Below are positions 9,132 through 19,081 of a stretch of DNA of 64,000 bases, piece after piece; positions within the stretch are counted from its first letter, which is position 1, and each line of letters begins with the position of its first letter. This stretch comes from Paragemmobacter ruber (GTDB lineage: Bacteria; Pseudomonadota; Alphaproteobacteria; Rhodobacterales; Rhodobacteraceae). The position numbers and the translations under genes are program-made. The notes beneath the pieces were generated by a model that was given only the letters and a program-made list of their open reading frames with translations, ran no database searches and was not told the DNA's origin. The stretch spans positions 372,001 through 436,000 of the forward strand of contig NZ_JAAATW010000002.1 of NCBI RefSeq assembly GCF_009908315.1, in the 5' to 3' direction.

Positions 9132-10873
9132 GCATGGGCATGGCCGCAAAGGGACCGCTGGCCCGCGTGCTGCGGATCACGGAGGAAAGCTTTGTCACGG
9201 CGGGGGACAGTCTGGCCGCCGGGATCGACACGTTACGCGCGACCGAGGGGCAGTTCGCCCGCCTGGATCATGCGCTGGGCGACGAGGCCGGGGCGGAACT
9301 GGCGCGGCTGATCGCCCAGACCTTCGGCAACATGGAGGTGATCCGCGCCGATTTCGACGGCTTCGCCCGGCACAGCGATGCCCTGCGCGCCGCTGTGCGG
9401 CGGGTGCGGGTGGAAGTGGGCGAGTTGGACCGCGTGGTGCGCACGATTTCGAACGTGTCGATCAACGCCCGCATCCAGGGCAACGGTCTGGTGCCGCCGC
9501 GCCCGCAGGTGAATTCGTTCATCGAACGGCTGGCAGGCATGTCGTCCGAGGCGGAAACGATCCTGCAAGAGGTGAAGGATGCCATGGGCGGCATCGGGCA
9601 GGACATGGGCGCGATGGAGGCCGCGCTGCAGGACCTGCGGCAGGAATTGCTGCAACGGGTGCTGCCCGCTTTGAGCCGCTTTGCCGCCATCGCGCAGCGC
9701 GTGCAGGACGGCCGGGCCGAGATGACGCGGATGAGCGCGGAACTGGCGGCGCGGATGAAGGCGATCTTTTCCGAAGTGTCCCGTCTGGTGACCGCACTGC
9801 AGACGGGTGATTCGACGCGCCAGCGGCTGGAGCGGGTGGAAGAGGTGCTGGGGGCCGCGATCCCGCCGGTGGATGCGGCGCTGGAGGCGGTGCTGGTGGA
9901 TCTGGCGCGCGCGCTGGCCTTGGCCGCGCGCGACGAGGCCGATGCCGAGATCGGCATATCCGTCGCCGCGCTGGACGAGGTGCGCACGCGGGCCGCGCAG
10001 GCCATGCAGGCGGCGCGGCAGTTCTACTTCGCGCAGGCGGGTGGTGACGGGGCCGGTCGGACGGCGGGCGATGCCGAGGGGCTGGAGGCCAGTCTGGCGC
10101 GGGTGCGGCGGCATCTGGTGGGGATGCGCGAGCGGGCCGATACGCTGGGCGGGCGGCTGGATCTGATCCTGCGGCACGAGGCGACGATCCGCCAGATCGC
10201 GCAGCAGGTGCGGCTGTCGGGGCTGAATGCGGTGCTGATCTGCGCCAAGCTGGGCGAAGAGGGCCGGTCGCTGCGCGAATTGGCGCAATGGTTGCGGATG
10301 CTGACGGATGAAAGCGATGCCATCGTGCAGCGCCTGCAGGTCAATCTGGCCGAGACGCGCAGCCACACGCATGAGGCGGGGCAGGCGGGCGTGGACCGGC
10401 TGGAACAGGCGCTGTCGGGCTTCATCGGCGATGCCGAGGCGCTGAACCGGGCGATGGGGGCCATCGGCGCGGTGGTTGCAGAGACGGCGCAGGGTTTCGA
10501 TGCGGCGGGGCGGGAATTGCCCGCGCGGCTGGGGCAGGCGGCGGCGCGTCTGGGCGAGTTCCGCGAGGCCTTGGGCGATGTGGCGCGTCTGGGCACGTCG
10601 CTGGGTCTGCGGCGGCTGATGCTGCCCGATCCTGCGTTGCCCTTTGCGCCCGAGGATGCGGCGACGGCGGTGCTGGCCCGTTTGCGCGGGCGCTGCACCA
10701 TGCAGGCCGAGCGCGACATCTTCGACCGGATCACGGGCGCGGGGCTGGCTGCGCGGCCCATGACGGCACCCATGACGGCACCTGTGACGGCCGCCACGGG
10801 GGGGGAAGACGCGCCCGCCGCACCGGCAGCCCCGGCGAAGGAAGAGGATCTGCTGGACGATATCTTCTTCTGA
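9128..10873 (+). CDS. Helical chemotaxis protein with CheZ-like DxxxQ motif and C-terminal peptide
   Basis: A 581-residue protein, almost entirely predicted alpha-helix, with no membrane segment. It is translationally coupled to cheB and is the last gene of the che operon. Two stretches resemble eroded receptor signalling hairpins: ISNVSINARIQGNG (about 107-120) and VRLSGLNAVLICAKLGEEGRSL (about 355-380). Residues 228-232 read DSTRQ in the helix ALQTGDSTRQRLERVEEVL, matching the DxxxQ catalytic motif of CheZ (DLTGQ). The last ten residues, EEDLLDDIFF, resemble the CheY-binding tail of CheZ. Known: CheZ uses DxxxQ to dephosphorylate CheY-P. Inference: this may be a CheY-P phosphatase or a soluble signalling scaffold. 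Confidence 0.85.
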   Translation: MSMGMAAKGPLARVLRITEESFVTAGDSLAAGIDTLRATEGQFARLDHALGDEAGAELARLIAQTFGNMEVIRADFDGFARHSDALRAAVRRVRVEVGELDRVVRTISNVSINARIQGNGLVPPRPQVNSFIERLAGMSSEAETILQEVKDAMGGIGQDMGAMEAALQDLRQELLQRVLPALSRFAAIAQRVQDGRAEMTRMSAELAARMKAIFSEVSRLVTALQTGDSTRQRLERVEEVLGAAIPPVDAALEAVLVDLARALALAARDEADAEIGISVAALDEVRTRAAQAMQAARQFYFAQAGGDGAGRTAGDAEGLEASLARVRRHLVGMRERADTLGGRLDLILRHEATIRQIAQQVRLSGLNAVLICAKLGEEGRSLRELAQWLRMLTDESDAIVQRLQVNLAETRSHTHEAGQAGVDRLEQALSGFIGDAEALNRAMGAIGAVVAETAQGFDAAGRELPARLGQAAARLGEFREALGDVARLGTSLGLRRLMLPDPALPFAPEDAATAVLARLRGRCTMQAERDIFDRITGAGLAARPMTAPMTAPVTAATGGEDAPAAPAAPAKEEDLLDDIFF

Positions 10874-10901
10874 CGCCCTGCCGGCTGGGCCGGTCCCACT
10901 G

Positions 10902-11687
10902 TCAGGCGCGGGCGGGCGTGTCGAGGAAGATGCGCACCGTTTCCTCGAACTCGCGCGGTTTTTCGGCGTGCAGCCAATGCCCGGCATCGGGGATGCGGGC
11001 AAAGCGCGCGGCGGGGAAATGGGCGCGGATCGTGTCGCGGTGTTCGGGGCGGACATAGTGGCTGTTGGCCCCGGTCAGGAACAGGGCGGGGCGGTCGAAC
11101 TGGCCTTGGGTGCCGGGCCAGCCCACGATCTTTGGCATCTCGGCCTCTAGCACATCGAGGTTGAGCCGCCAGCGCGGGCCGTCGGAGGCGCGGAAATCCA
11201 GCGATTGCAGGAAGAAGGCGCGCAGGGCCGGATCGTCGATGCGGGTGGCGAGGGCGGCGTCAGCCTCGGCCCGGGTGGCGATGCGGGTGAGGTCGAGCGC
11301 CCGCATCGCATCGACGTTGCGGTTCTGGTCGTGGGTATAGGCGACAGGGGCGATGTCGGCCACGACGAGGCGGCGGATCAGGTCGCCCTGCGTGAGGGCC
11401 AGCTGCATGGCGGCCTTGCCGCCCATGGAATGGCCCAAAAGATCGACGGGCGCGCCGATATGGGCAATCACCTCGGCCAGATCGGCGGCTAGATCGGGAT
11501 AGCCGTGGCTGGCGGCGCGGGGGCTGTCGCCATGGTTGCGCATGTCCACGGCATGGACATCGCGGATATCGGCCAGACGACGCGCGATCACGCCCCAGTT
11601 GCGGCCCGAACCGAACAGGCCATGGGCGATGACGAGGGGGGCCTGGGTCGGGGTCTGGCTTGCGGGGTGGTGGATCAGGTTCAGCAT
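10902..11687 (-). CDS. Alpha/beta hydrolase, YbfF-like esterase
   Basis: A 261-residue alpha/beta-fold hydrolase. The oxyanion-loop motif AHGLFGSGRNWG, the nucleophile elbow GHSMGGK (catalytic Ser), an acid residue after the late strand and the catalytic His in DAGHWLHAEKP are all visible. The match to YbfF-type esterases (short acyl esters, acyl-CoA thioesters) is good in length and motifs; the substrate is not known. The start at 11687 was taken because the residues before it in frame are non-coding in character. It ends 28 bases from the che operon, convergent with it, with no strong terminator between them. Confidence 0.85.
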   Translation of the reverse strand: MLNLIHHPASQTPTQAPLVIAHGLFGSGRNWGVIARRLADIRDVHAVDMRNHGDSPRAASHGYPDLAADLAEVIAHIGAPVDLLGHSMGGKAAMQLALTQGDLIRRLVVADIAPVAYTHDQNRNVDAMRALDLTRIATRAEADAALATRIDDPALRAFFLQSLDFRASDGPRWRLNLDVLEAEMPKIVGWPGTQGQFDRPALFLTGANSHYVRPEHRDTIRAHFPAARFARIPDAGHWLHAEKPREFEETVRIFLDTPARA

Positions 11688-11780
11688 TGTTTCCCGTTTC
11701 AACCCCGTCCGTTTCCGGACGAGCGCTTTTTCCGCCCCTTTCTTGCCGCTATCCTGCCACAATCCGTTAAGGGGTGTGAA

Positions 11781-12143
11781 ATGTCTGCCATCGCCATCAT
11801 CATCCTGCAGAAGGCCAACCGTATCTCGCAGTTGCTTGAGGAACAGCTTGGCGTCAATGGGACGTCGCTTGAGGCGCGGCTGGGCCGGGCCGGGCGGATG
11901 CTGCCTGCAGAGGTGCGTCAGGCCGGGTGGCGCATCGTCATGGCCGAGCGCAAGGCGCGGGTCGGCGACATGACCGAGATCGACGAATACAGCTTTGACG
12001 ACGACTATCGCACCTGCCTGCGCCACTTGCAGGCGATCACGCCCGGCCTGCCGCCCGTGCGCAGCGCGCTGCAAAGCGGGCTGACCTTGGTGTTGTCGGG
12101 ACTGCTGATCTATGTCGGGCTGGCCTTCGCCGGGGTGATCTGA
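11781..12143 (+). CDS. Small protein with C-terminal membrane segment
   Basis: A 120-residue protein of unknown function. A soluble mostly helical part (about 1-90) has charged stretches (LEARLGRAGRML, EIDEYSFDDDYRTCLRHL), and a single hydrophobic C-terminal segment (about 98-118, LTLVLSGLLIYVGLAFAGVI) suggests a tail-anchored inner-membrane protein. It is divergent from the esterase gene, 93 bases away. A GGGGTG Shine-Dalgarno-like stretch sits just before the ATG. No family is recognised. Confidence 0.7.
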   Translation: MSAIAIIILQKANRISQLLEEQLGVNGTSLEARLGRAGRMLPAEVRQAGWRIVMAERKARVGDMTEIDEYSFDDDYRTCLRHLQAITPGLPPVRSALQSGLTLVLSGLLIYVGLAFAGVI

Positions 12144-12240
12144 GTGGGCATCTGACCCCCACGCAATTGGACATTCGTGGCAGAGCCGCCGCGCCGCTGA
12201 GGAAGAAATCCAGACCGGCACGCTGATTGTCTGCGATGCC

Positions 12241-12969
12241 CTAGAAGAGTTTGAGGGGACAGACAGGATCGAAGCGGATATCGTCAATGGCAAAGCCATG
12301 CAGATCATATCCTTGCAGAAGAATTCCCGCGATTTGCGCTTCTGCCTGACCTGCCTGCATGTACCCTATTTCAATTGGACCTTCTGGATTGCGATTTCGC
12401 ATGAATGAAGCAATCTGGCGTGCGTCGTCCGTGTAGAAACGTATGTTGAGGGATCCTTCGGATTTTCCCCTGAGAACCGAGTCAGCGACGTTCTTGTAAC
12501 GTGACATGCCATCAATCGCGGTGCGAAAGGCGACAAAGCAAACCGGGGGATCAAAGCGGATTGCGATCGTACCGCGCCCGAGGACCCGGCCCGATCTTGT
12601 TCCTATGGACGGTCCGATCCCATGCAGCGCCGTCGATCCCCAATGACCGTCCCATTCGGTTGTAAGCGATGGCGTACCCATGGAGGAGGAAGCTGAAAGC
12701 GGAGTATCAGGTTCCGCTGTTTCGAGGATATAGCGCCAGTCAAGCAATTCATCCTGCCTGCGCGAAATGGATTGGCCTTCAAAATGTTGTCCAAACGCCA
12801 CGCCGTTTCCGAGTTTCAGGACAGACCCAGTCATGGGCGCGCCCTCAAAATCAATCACATCGGTCGTGAATTCCTCAACTTCCTTGTAGGGTATTTCAGT
12901 GATTGAGAAGCTTTCCGCAAGAACCGGCAGCGGTGATAACATGAGGAAGAAAACTGCCATTCTGGACAT
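12241..12969 (-). CDS. Secreted protein of unknown function, low GC
   Basis: A 242-residue protein with a clear signal peptide (hydrophobic run MAVFFLMLSPLPVLAES). The mature part begins with a DVIDFEGAP strand and contains IAIRFDPPVCFVAFRTAID and a late GFAIDDIRFDP strand. This beta-rich pattern is common in extracellular carbohydrate- or calcium-associated domains such as PEP-CTERM-type secreted proteins, but no C-terminal sorting signal is seen. Base and codon use is distinctly more AT-rich than the neighbours, and the 200 bases upstream are also AT-rich, which suggests recent acquisition. Function unknown. Confidence 0.75.
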   Translation of the reverse strand: MSRMAVFFLMLSPLPVLAESFSITEIPYKEVEEFTTDVIDFEGAPMTGSVLKLGNGVAFGQHFEGQSISRRQDELLDWRYILETAEPDTPLSASSSMGTPSLTTEWDGHWGSTALHGIGPSIGTRSGRVLGRGTIAIRFDPPVCFVAFRTAIDGMSRYKNVADSVLRGKSEGSLNIRFYTDDARQIASFMRNRNPEGPIEIGYMQAGQAEAQIAGILLQGYDLHGFAIDDIRFDPVCPLKLF

Positions 12970-13124
12970 GGCGTCAGCATGTCAGCAGATAAGCCGTTGT
13001 CAAAACAAATTAATGCTGGTCGCTTTTGTCGCGAGCGGATTGCGCATAAAAAGTTAAATTTTGGTTATCAGCGGCAATACAGTTTTCAAAGAACGAAAGT
13101 ATGGAATGGAAATAGTTGTGGTGT

Positions 13125-13153
13125 CAGAGGGCGAACAGTTCGCCCGCCCTCTG
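13125..13153 (-). terminator. glyA terminator hairpin
   Basis: A perfect 9-bp stem (CAGAGGGCG with CGCCCTCTG) begins 14 bases past the glyA stop on the minus strand. It has no long T-run but is the only stable hairpin in the 13.0-13.17 kb gap, and also the edge where GC content changes. Confidence 0.5.
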
Positions 13154-13166
13154 CCTATATTTTCTC

Positions 13167-14462
<1,296 letters not shown>

Positions 14463-14695
14463 GGGCTCTCCTCATGGCGGAACTGTGCGGGCTTGGGTTG
14501 CAGATAGCGCAATGGGGACCGTGCGGGAAGGCAGGAAAACGACCTCAATCAAGGCCGCTGCGAAATAAATGTGCGGATCGGAACGGATGGGTCGGATCGG
14601 AAAGCCGGGGCCGGAGCCCCGTGCGGGGTTGAGTTTGCCGCGTCCCGCCCGCAAGGATGGTGCGGCGCGGGCGGCGCGCGAGGGGGGGATTCCCG

Positions 14696-15463
14696 ATGGA
14701 TTTTAGACGGATAGCCTTTACCGCCTCGTCCGCGCCGGCGGCTGTAGAGGCCTTGCGCGTACTGACGGCGCGCTATGGACAGGTGGCGCTGGAGGCGGCG
14801 GATGTGGTCGTGGCGCTGGGGGGCGACGGTTTCATGTTGCAGACCCTGCACGAGACGCAGGCGATGGCGCTGCCGGTCTATGGGATGAATTGCGGGACCA
14901 TCGGGTTCCTGATGAACGCCTATCAGCCGGGCGATCTGCCAGAGCGTCTGGCCGCGGCAGAGGAGGCGGGGATCAACCCCTTGCGGATGCGCGCGGTGGA
15001 TGTCGAGGGCGCGGTGCATGAGGCGCTGGCCATCAACGAGGTGAGCCTGCTGCGCGCCGGGCCGCAGGCGGCGAAGCTGCGCGTCAGCGTGGATGGCCGG
15101 GTGCGGATGGAAGAGCTGGTCTGCGACGGGGCGCTGGTGGCGACGCCTGCGGGATCGACGGCGTACAACTATTCGGCACATGGGCCTATCCTGCCCATCG
15201 GGGCGGATGTGCTGGCGCTGACGGCCATGGCGGCGTTCCGGCCGCGGCGCTGGCGGGGCGCCTTGATACCCAAGGCGGCGGTGGTGCGGTTCGAGGTGTT
15301 GGAGGCGGCAAAGCGGCCGGTGATGGCGGATGCCGACAGCCGGGGATCGGTGCGCGCGGTGGCGAGCGTGGAAGTGCGGTCAGAGCCTGCGGTACGGCAT
15401 CGCATCCTGTTCGATCCGGGGCATGGGCTGGAAGAGCGGCTGATCAACGAACAGTTCGTCTAA
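14696..15463 (+). CDS. nadK: NAD kinase
   Basis: A 255-residue ATP-NAD kinase making NADP+. The nucleotide motif GGDGFML (residues 42-48), [10 protein letters not shown], and the substrate loops with [19 protein letters not shown] are present. The F in GGDGFML and the short N-terminus are typical of alphaproteobacterial NadK. The ATG at 14696 was chosen because it aligns with the family start; the in-frame extension upstream is Arg-rich and non-coding in character. Confidence 0.95.
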   Translation: MDFRRIAFTASSAPAAVEALRVLTARYGQVALEAADVVVALGGDGFMLQTLHETQAMALPVYGMNCGTIGFLMNAYQPGDLPERLAAAEEAGINPLRMRAVDVEGAVHEALAINEVSLLRAGPQAAKLRVSVDGRVRMEELVCDGALVATPAGSTAYNYSAHGPILPIGADVLALTAMAAFRPRRWRGALIPKAAVVRFEVLEAAKRPVMADADSRGSVRAVASVEVRSEPAVRHRILFDPGHGLEERLINEQFV

Positions 15464-15659
15464 GTTCATGCGGACGCTGGGTTAATACGGCGGAATGGAC
15501 GTTTCTGGACGTGCCGGGCGGCATGCAGCGCGGCGTGCAGACGGGCGTGCATACGCGCGGTCGCGAAAGCTGCCGTTAATCGCGCCATTTGGGGGGGCAC
15601 GTCGGCGCGCGGCGTATTGCCGCTTGATCCGTGCGGCGCGGCGCGTTAGCGCTGCCGCC

Positions 15660-16046
15660 ATGGTATTGGCGCGGTTTCCCTGGCTGCTGCGGGCCGTGAT
15701 GGCCCTGACCTTGGCCCTTGGTCTGGCCGGGGCAGGTGCGGCGCATCGGCCGCTGGAGCGGCCCGAAGCGGCGGCGGCCTTGGCAGCCTTTGTCGCGGCG
15801 GGCGGGTCGCTTGCAGATCTGTGCCACGAAGGCAGCGAGACCGGGCATGGTGACCATGGCCAGATCGAATGTCCGGCCTGCGTGCTGCAAAAGGGGATGG
15901 CCGCCCTGGCGGCCACCGCCCGGGTCCTGCCTGCGCCGATGCGGCTTGTCGAAACACTGGGCCCCGCAGTCGGGCGCAACCATGCAGACCTGCGGTCCAG
16001 CCATCGCCCCCCGGTGCGGGGGCCGCCCGTTTTCCTTCTTTCCTGA
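15660..16046 (+). CDS. Small exported protein with His/Cys metal-site motif (DUF2946-like)
   Basis: A 128-residue protein with an N-terminal hydrophobic segment (WLLRAVMALTLALGLAGAGAA) serving as signal peptide or anchor. The middle contains DLCHEGSETGHGDHGQIECPACVLQKG, with His and CxxC placed as in DUF2946-type proteins, which suggests metal binding. It lies 60 bases upstream of a PepSY membrane protein in the same orientation, an arrangement often seen for metal-linked PepSY proteins. The metal (copper or iron) is a guess. The ATG at 15660 puts the signal peptide at the N-terminus. Confidence 0.7.
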   Translation: MVLARFPWLLRAVMALTLALGLAGAGAAHRPLERPEAAAALAAFVAAGGSLADLCHEGSETGHGDHGQIECPACVLQKGMAALAATARVLPAPMRLVETLGPAVGRNHADLRSSHRPPVRGPPVFLLS

Positions 16047-16106
16047 CCCGATCTTTCAGGCTGCCGCGCGGTGCGGCGGCCGGTTCATGGACAAGGAGGA
16101 ACCAAG

Positions 16107-17498
16107 ATGGTTTCCACGACGGAAGATGTCGCCCGGACGGCGACGGAGCGGCGGTACTTCACGGTATGGCGCTGGCATTTCTACAGTTCTCTTTACGTGT
16201 TTCCCTTCCTGATCATGCTGGCGGTGACCGGCCTGATCATGTTGTGGATATCGGCGATGACCGAGATCAACGGCGAACGGACGGCGGTTGTGCCGGGGAC
16301 GGCGCCGCTGGCGGTATCGGCGCTGGAGGCGGCGGCAGAGGCGGCCGTGCCGGGCGGTGTGGCCGCCACCTATATCGAGCCGCGCGGGGCGGATCGCGTC
16401 GCGGTGTTTCAGGTGACGGGCGAGGCCGGGGATGTGACCGTCCTCGTGAACCCCTACACGGCCGAGGTGGTGCAGACCTTCCCCTGGCGCGCAGGGTGGT
16501 ATGACTTTGCGACCGAAATTCACGGCACGCTGCTGATCGGGGATCTGGGCGATTGGCTGATCGAGGCCGCAGCGTCGCTGGGTGTGATCATGGTGGTGAC
16601 CGGGGTCTGGCTGCACTGGCCGCGGCGCAGCGGCACATGGCGCGCGGCGCTGTTGCCGAAGCTCACCCTTTCGTCGCGCGGGGCGTGGAAGGCGCTGCAT
16701 GGTGCGGTGGGGATGTGGATGTCGGCGATCCTGCTGGTGTTTCTGATTTCCGGCCTGAGCTGGGCGGGCATCTGGGGCGGTAAGATGGTGCAGGCCTGGT
16801 CCACCTTTCCGGCAGAGAAGTGGGATGCGGTGCCGCTGTCGGACAAGACCCATGCCGATATGAATCATGGCGCGGCGAAAGAGGTGCCTTGGGGGCTGGA
16901 GCAGACGCCCCTGCCGGAAAGCGGATCAGCCGCCGGCGCGGCCGCTGTGGACGGGACCGTGACGATCGACAGTGTGGTGGCCTATGCGCGGGGCCTGGGG
17001 TTCAACGGGCGCTTCCAGCTGGCCCTGCCCGGGGATGCGACCGGGGTCTGGACGATCAGCCATGACAGCATGTCGAATGACGGGCCGGACCCGAGCGCGG
17101 ATCGGACGATCCATATCGACCAGTACACAGGCAACGTGCTGGCCGATGTGGGCTATGCCGACTATTCGCCCTGGGCCAAGGCGATGGCCTATGGCATCGC
17201 CTTCCATGAGGGTGACATGGGGGTGTGGAACCTGGCGCTGAACACGGTGTTCTGCCTGTCGATGATCTTCCTGCCCGTGTCGGGGCTGGTGATGTGGTGG
17301 AAGCGGCGGCCCGAGGGGGCCTTCCGCCTTGCCGCGCCGCCTGCGCCCAAGGGGCAGGCCGTCTGGTGGGGGGCGGCGGCTCTGATTGTGGTGCTGGGCG
17401 TGGCCTTCCCGCTTGGGGGCGTGGCGATCGCGGCGGTGATCGTGCTGGATCTTCTGCTGCTGCGGCAGGTGCCTGCCTTGCGGCGGGTCCTGTCGTGA
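16107..17498 (+). CDS. PepSY-associated transmembrane protein
   Basis: A 463-residue inner-membrane protein of the PepSY_TM family. The first TM (about 22-45) follows WRWHFYSSLYVFPF. A PepSY-like extracytoplasmic segment comes next (about 60-140), then TM pairs around 160-185 and 215-240, a second periplasmic domain (about 300-345), and TM helices near 375-400 and 430-450. Family members are linked to siderophore or iron reduction and to copper handling. A strong AGGAGG Shine-Dalgarno precedes the ATG. With the upstream CxxC protein it probably forms a two-gene metal-related unit; the substrate is unproven. Confidence 0.88.
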   Translation: MVSTTEDVARTATERRYFTVWRWHFYSSLYVFPFLIMLAVTGLIMLWISAMTEINGERTAVVPGTAPLAVSALEAAAEAAVPGGVAATYIEPRGADRVAVFQVTGEAGDVTVLVNPYTAEVVQTFPWRAGWYDFATEIHGTLLIGDLGDWLIEAAASLGVIMVVTGVWLHWPRRSGTWRAALLPKLTLSSRGAWKALHGAVGMWMSAILLVFLISGLSWAGIWGGKMVQAWSTFPAEKWDAVPLSDKTHADMNHGAAKEVPWGLEQTPLPESGSAAGAAAVDGTVTIDSVVAYARGLGFNGRFQLALPGDATGVWTISHDSMSNDGPDPSADRTIHIDQYTGNVLADVGYADYSPWAKAMAYGIAFHEGDMGVWNLALNTVFCLSMIFLPVSGLVMWWKRRPEGAFRLAAPPAPKGQAVWWGAAALIVVLGVAFPLGGVAIAAVIVLDLLLLRQVPALRRVLS

Positions 17499-17505
17499 GG
17501 CCGGC

Positions 17506-17573
17506 GTAGGATGGGCAATGCTGCCCATCCTACCTTGCATGGTGCGTAGGATGGGCAGCATTGCCCATCCTAC
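17506..17573. repeat. REP-like pair of mirror hairpins
   Basis: Two perfect 28-nt hairpins (17506-17533 and 17546-17573) each have 12-bp stems (GTAGGATGGGCA and TGCCCATCCTAC) and 4-nt loops ATGC and GCAT. The second is the exact reverse complement of the first, so the pair forms a larger inverted repeat around a 12-bp spacer. It lies between the convergent PepSY and sigma-54 activator genes, and the activator's TAG stop falls inside the second hairpin. It probably serves as a bidirectional terminator or a REP/BIME element. Confidence 0.85.
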
Positions 17574-19081
17574 CGGTCCTTCCAGCCGTCGATCTTTCGG
17601 TAAAGCGTGGAGGGGGCCAAGTCGAGGACGCGGGCGGCCTTGGGGACAGACCCTTCGAACCGCTTCAGCGTGGCCTCGATGATCATCCGCTCCACCTCGG
17701 CCAGCGGGCGGCCGACCAACGCCTCGGCCGCGGCCTCGGGCTGGGCCGGAGTGTAGGGTGCGGCGAGCGCGGGGGCGGGCGGGTCGTCCGTGACGATGGC
17801 GGGCAGCATCGCGGGCGTGACAAGGCCGCCGTCATGCATGACAACGATGTTGCGGATGACATTGAGCAGCTGCCGCACGTTGCCGGGCCAGGGCAGGCGG
17901 CGGAAAAGGGCGGCCACCTCGGGCGAGAGGCCATCGAAGCGGCGGCCTTCCTCGGCGGCGAAGCGGGCAAGCGCCTCTTCTGCAATCTCGATCACATCAT
18001 CGCCACGCTCGCGCAGGGCGGGCATGTGGATCGGCACCACGAACAGGCGATAGTAAAGGTCTTCGCGGAAACGGCCCTGACGGACGGCGACGAGCGGGTC
18101 CTGATTGGTGGCGCAGACGATGCGGACGTTCACCTTGCGCGGGCGGGTGGCGCCAACGGGCTGGACGGTGGAGGTCTGCAGGAAGCGCAAGAGCTTGGTC
18201 TGCAGCGCGGGGGCCATTTCGCAGATTTCATCGAGAAAGAGCGTGCCGCCATCGGCGGCAGTGGCGGCGCCGGGCTTGTCGGAGATGGCGCCCGTGAAGC
18301 TGCCTTTCATGTGGCCGAACACTTCGGATTCCAGCAGGTCCTGCGGGATGGCACCGCAGTTGAGCGCGATGAACGGGCCTGCCGCGCGGGGGGAATGGTC
18401 ATGGACGGCCAGCGCGCAGAGTTCCTTGCCGGTGCCGCTTTCGCCGGTGATGAAGACGGTGGCCATGGATCGCGCGACAGAGCGGATCTTGGCGTGGATG
18501 CGGGCCATCGCGTCGGACGAGCCGACGAAGGTGCTGGTTGGCAGGGGGTTGGCTGGCAGGGGGGAGGCGGCGGACAGCGTGGCTGGGCCTGATGTGGGTG
18601 GCAGGGCGGTTGGTTGGGCGGGGCGGGGCGCGGCGAGCGGCGCCGCCGGGCGGCGTGGCGACAGGTCGGCGCCCTGACCGGTGGCGGGGGCGGTGGGGCG
18701 GCGGGTGGCGCCGCGCCCGGCCAGCGCATTTTCCACCGCACCGAGAAAGCGGGTTTCGTCAAAGGGTTTGACGAGGAATTCGTAGGCGCCGGCGCGCATC
18801 GCCTCGACCGCCTTGTTGATCGAGCCATTGGCGGTGATGACGATGACCAGCGTTTCGGGGCGCAGGGTCAGCATCTCCTGCATCAGTTCAAGGCCGTCAC
18901 GGTCGGGCAGCATCAGGTCAAGAAGAACGACGGTTGCCCCGCTTTGGCGAAAGGCGGCGAGGCCTTCGTCGGCGGTGCTGGCGCTGCGGACGCTGTGGCC
19001 GGCATTGGTGAGGACAGAGCGATAGACCATCTGGAGGGAGGGCGTATCCTCGATCAGCAGAAGCGGCGGCAGGTCGGTCAT
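17570..19081 (-). CDS. LuxO-like sigma-54-dependent response regulator
   Basis: A 503-residue NtrC-family activator. The receiver domain (about 1-120) has acceptor D55 in VVLLDLMLPDRDG. An Ala/Pro-rich linker (about 125-185) follows, then a sigma-54 AAA+ domain (about 190-420) with Walker A GESGTGKE, a GSFTGA loop (variant of GAFTGA) and LFLDEICEM. The C-terminal Fis-type HTH is VPKAARVLDLAPSTLYRKIDGW. The receiver and AAA+ parts resemble Vibrio LuxO closely, including LIEDTPSLQ, CALAVH, TKLLRFLQT and the HTH ending. The start overlaps the HPt gene stop (ATGA), so the two are co-translated. It probably activates sigma-54 promoters in response to a phosphorelay. Confidence 0.92.
   Translation of the reverse strand: MTDLPPLLLIEDTPSLQMVYRSVLTNAGHSVRSASTADEGLAAFRQSGATVVLLDLMLPDRDGLELMQEMLTLRPETLVIVITANGSINKAVEAMRAGAYEFLVKPFDETRFLGAVENALAGRGATRRPTAPATGQGADLSPRRPAAPLAAPRPAQPTALPPTSGPATLSAASPLPANPLPTSTFVGSSDAMARIHAKIRSVARSMATVFITGESGTGKELCALAVHDHSPRAAGPFIALNCGAIPQDLLESEVFGHMKGSFTGAISDKPGAATAADGGTLFLDEICEMAPALQTKLLRFLQTSTVQPVGATRPRKVNVRIVCATNQDPLVAVRQGRFREDLYYRLFVVPIHMPALRERGDDVIEIAEEALARFAAEEGRRFDGLSPEVAALFRRLPWPGNVRQLLNVIRNIVVMHDGGLVTPAMLPAIVTDDPPAPALAAPYTPAQPEAAAEALVGRPLAEVERMIIEATLKRFEGSVPKAARVLDLAPSTLYRKIDGWKDR

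Noticed and set aside
12144-12240. Insertion-sequence remnant before the low-GC gene
   Set aside because: The 97-bp stretch is odd in composition but shows no terminal inverted repeat or target duplication that I can identify.
14463-14695. Riboswitch upstream of glyA
   Set aside because: I looked for glycine- or folate-type aptamer features on the minus strand and found no convincing conserved core or pairing.
15495-15659. N-terminal extension of the small exported protein
   Set aside because: It would bury the signal segment behind 55 Arg-rich residues.
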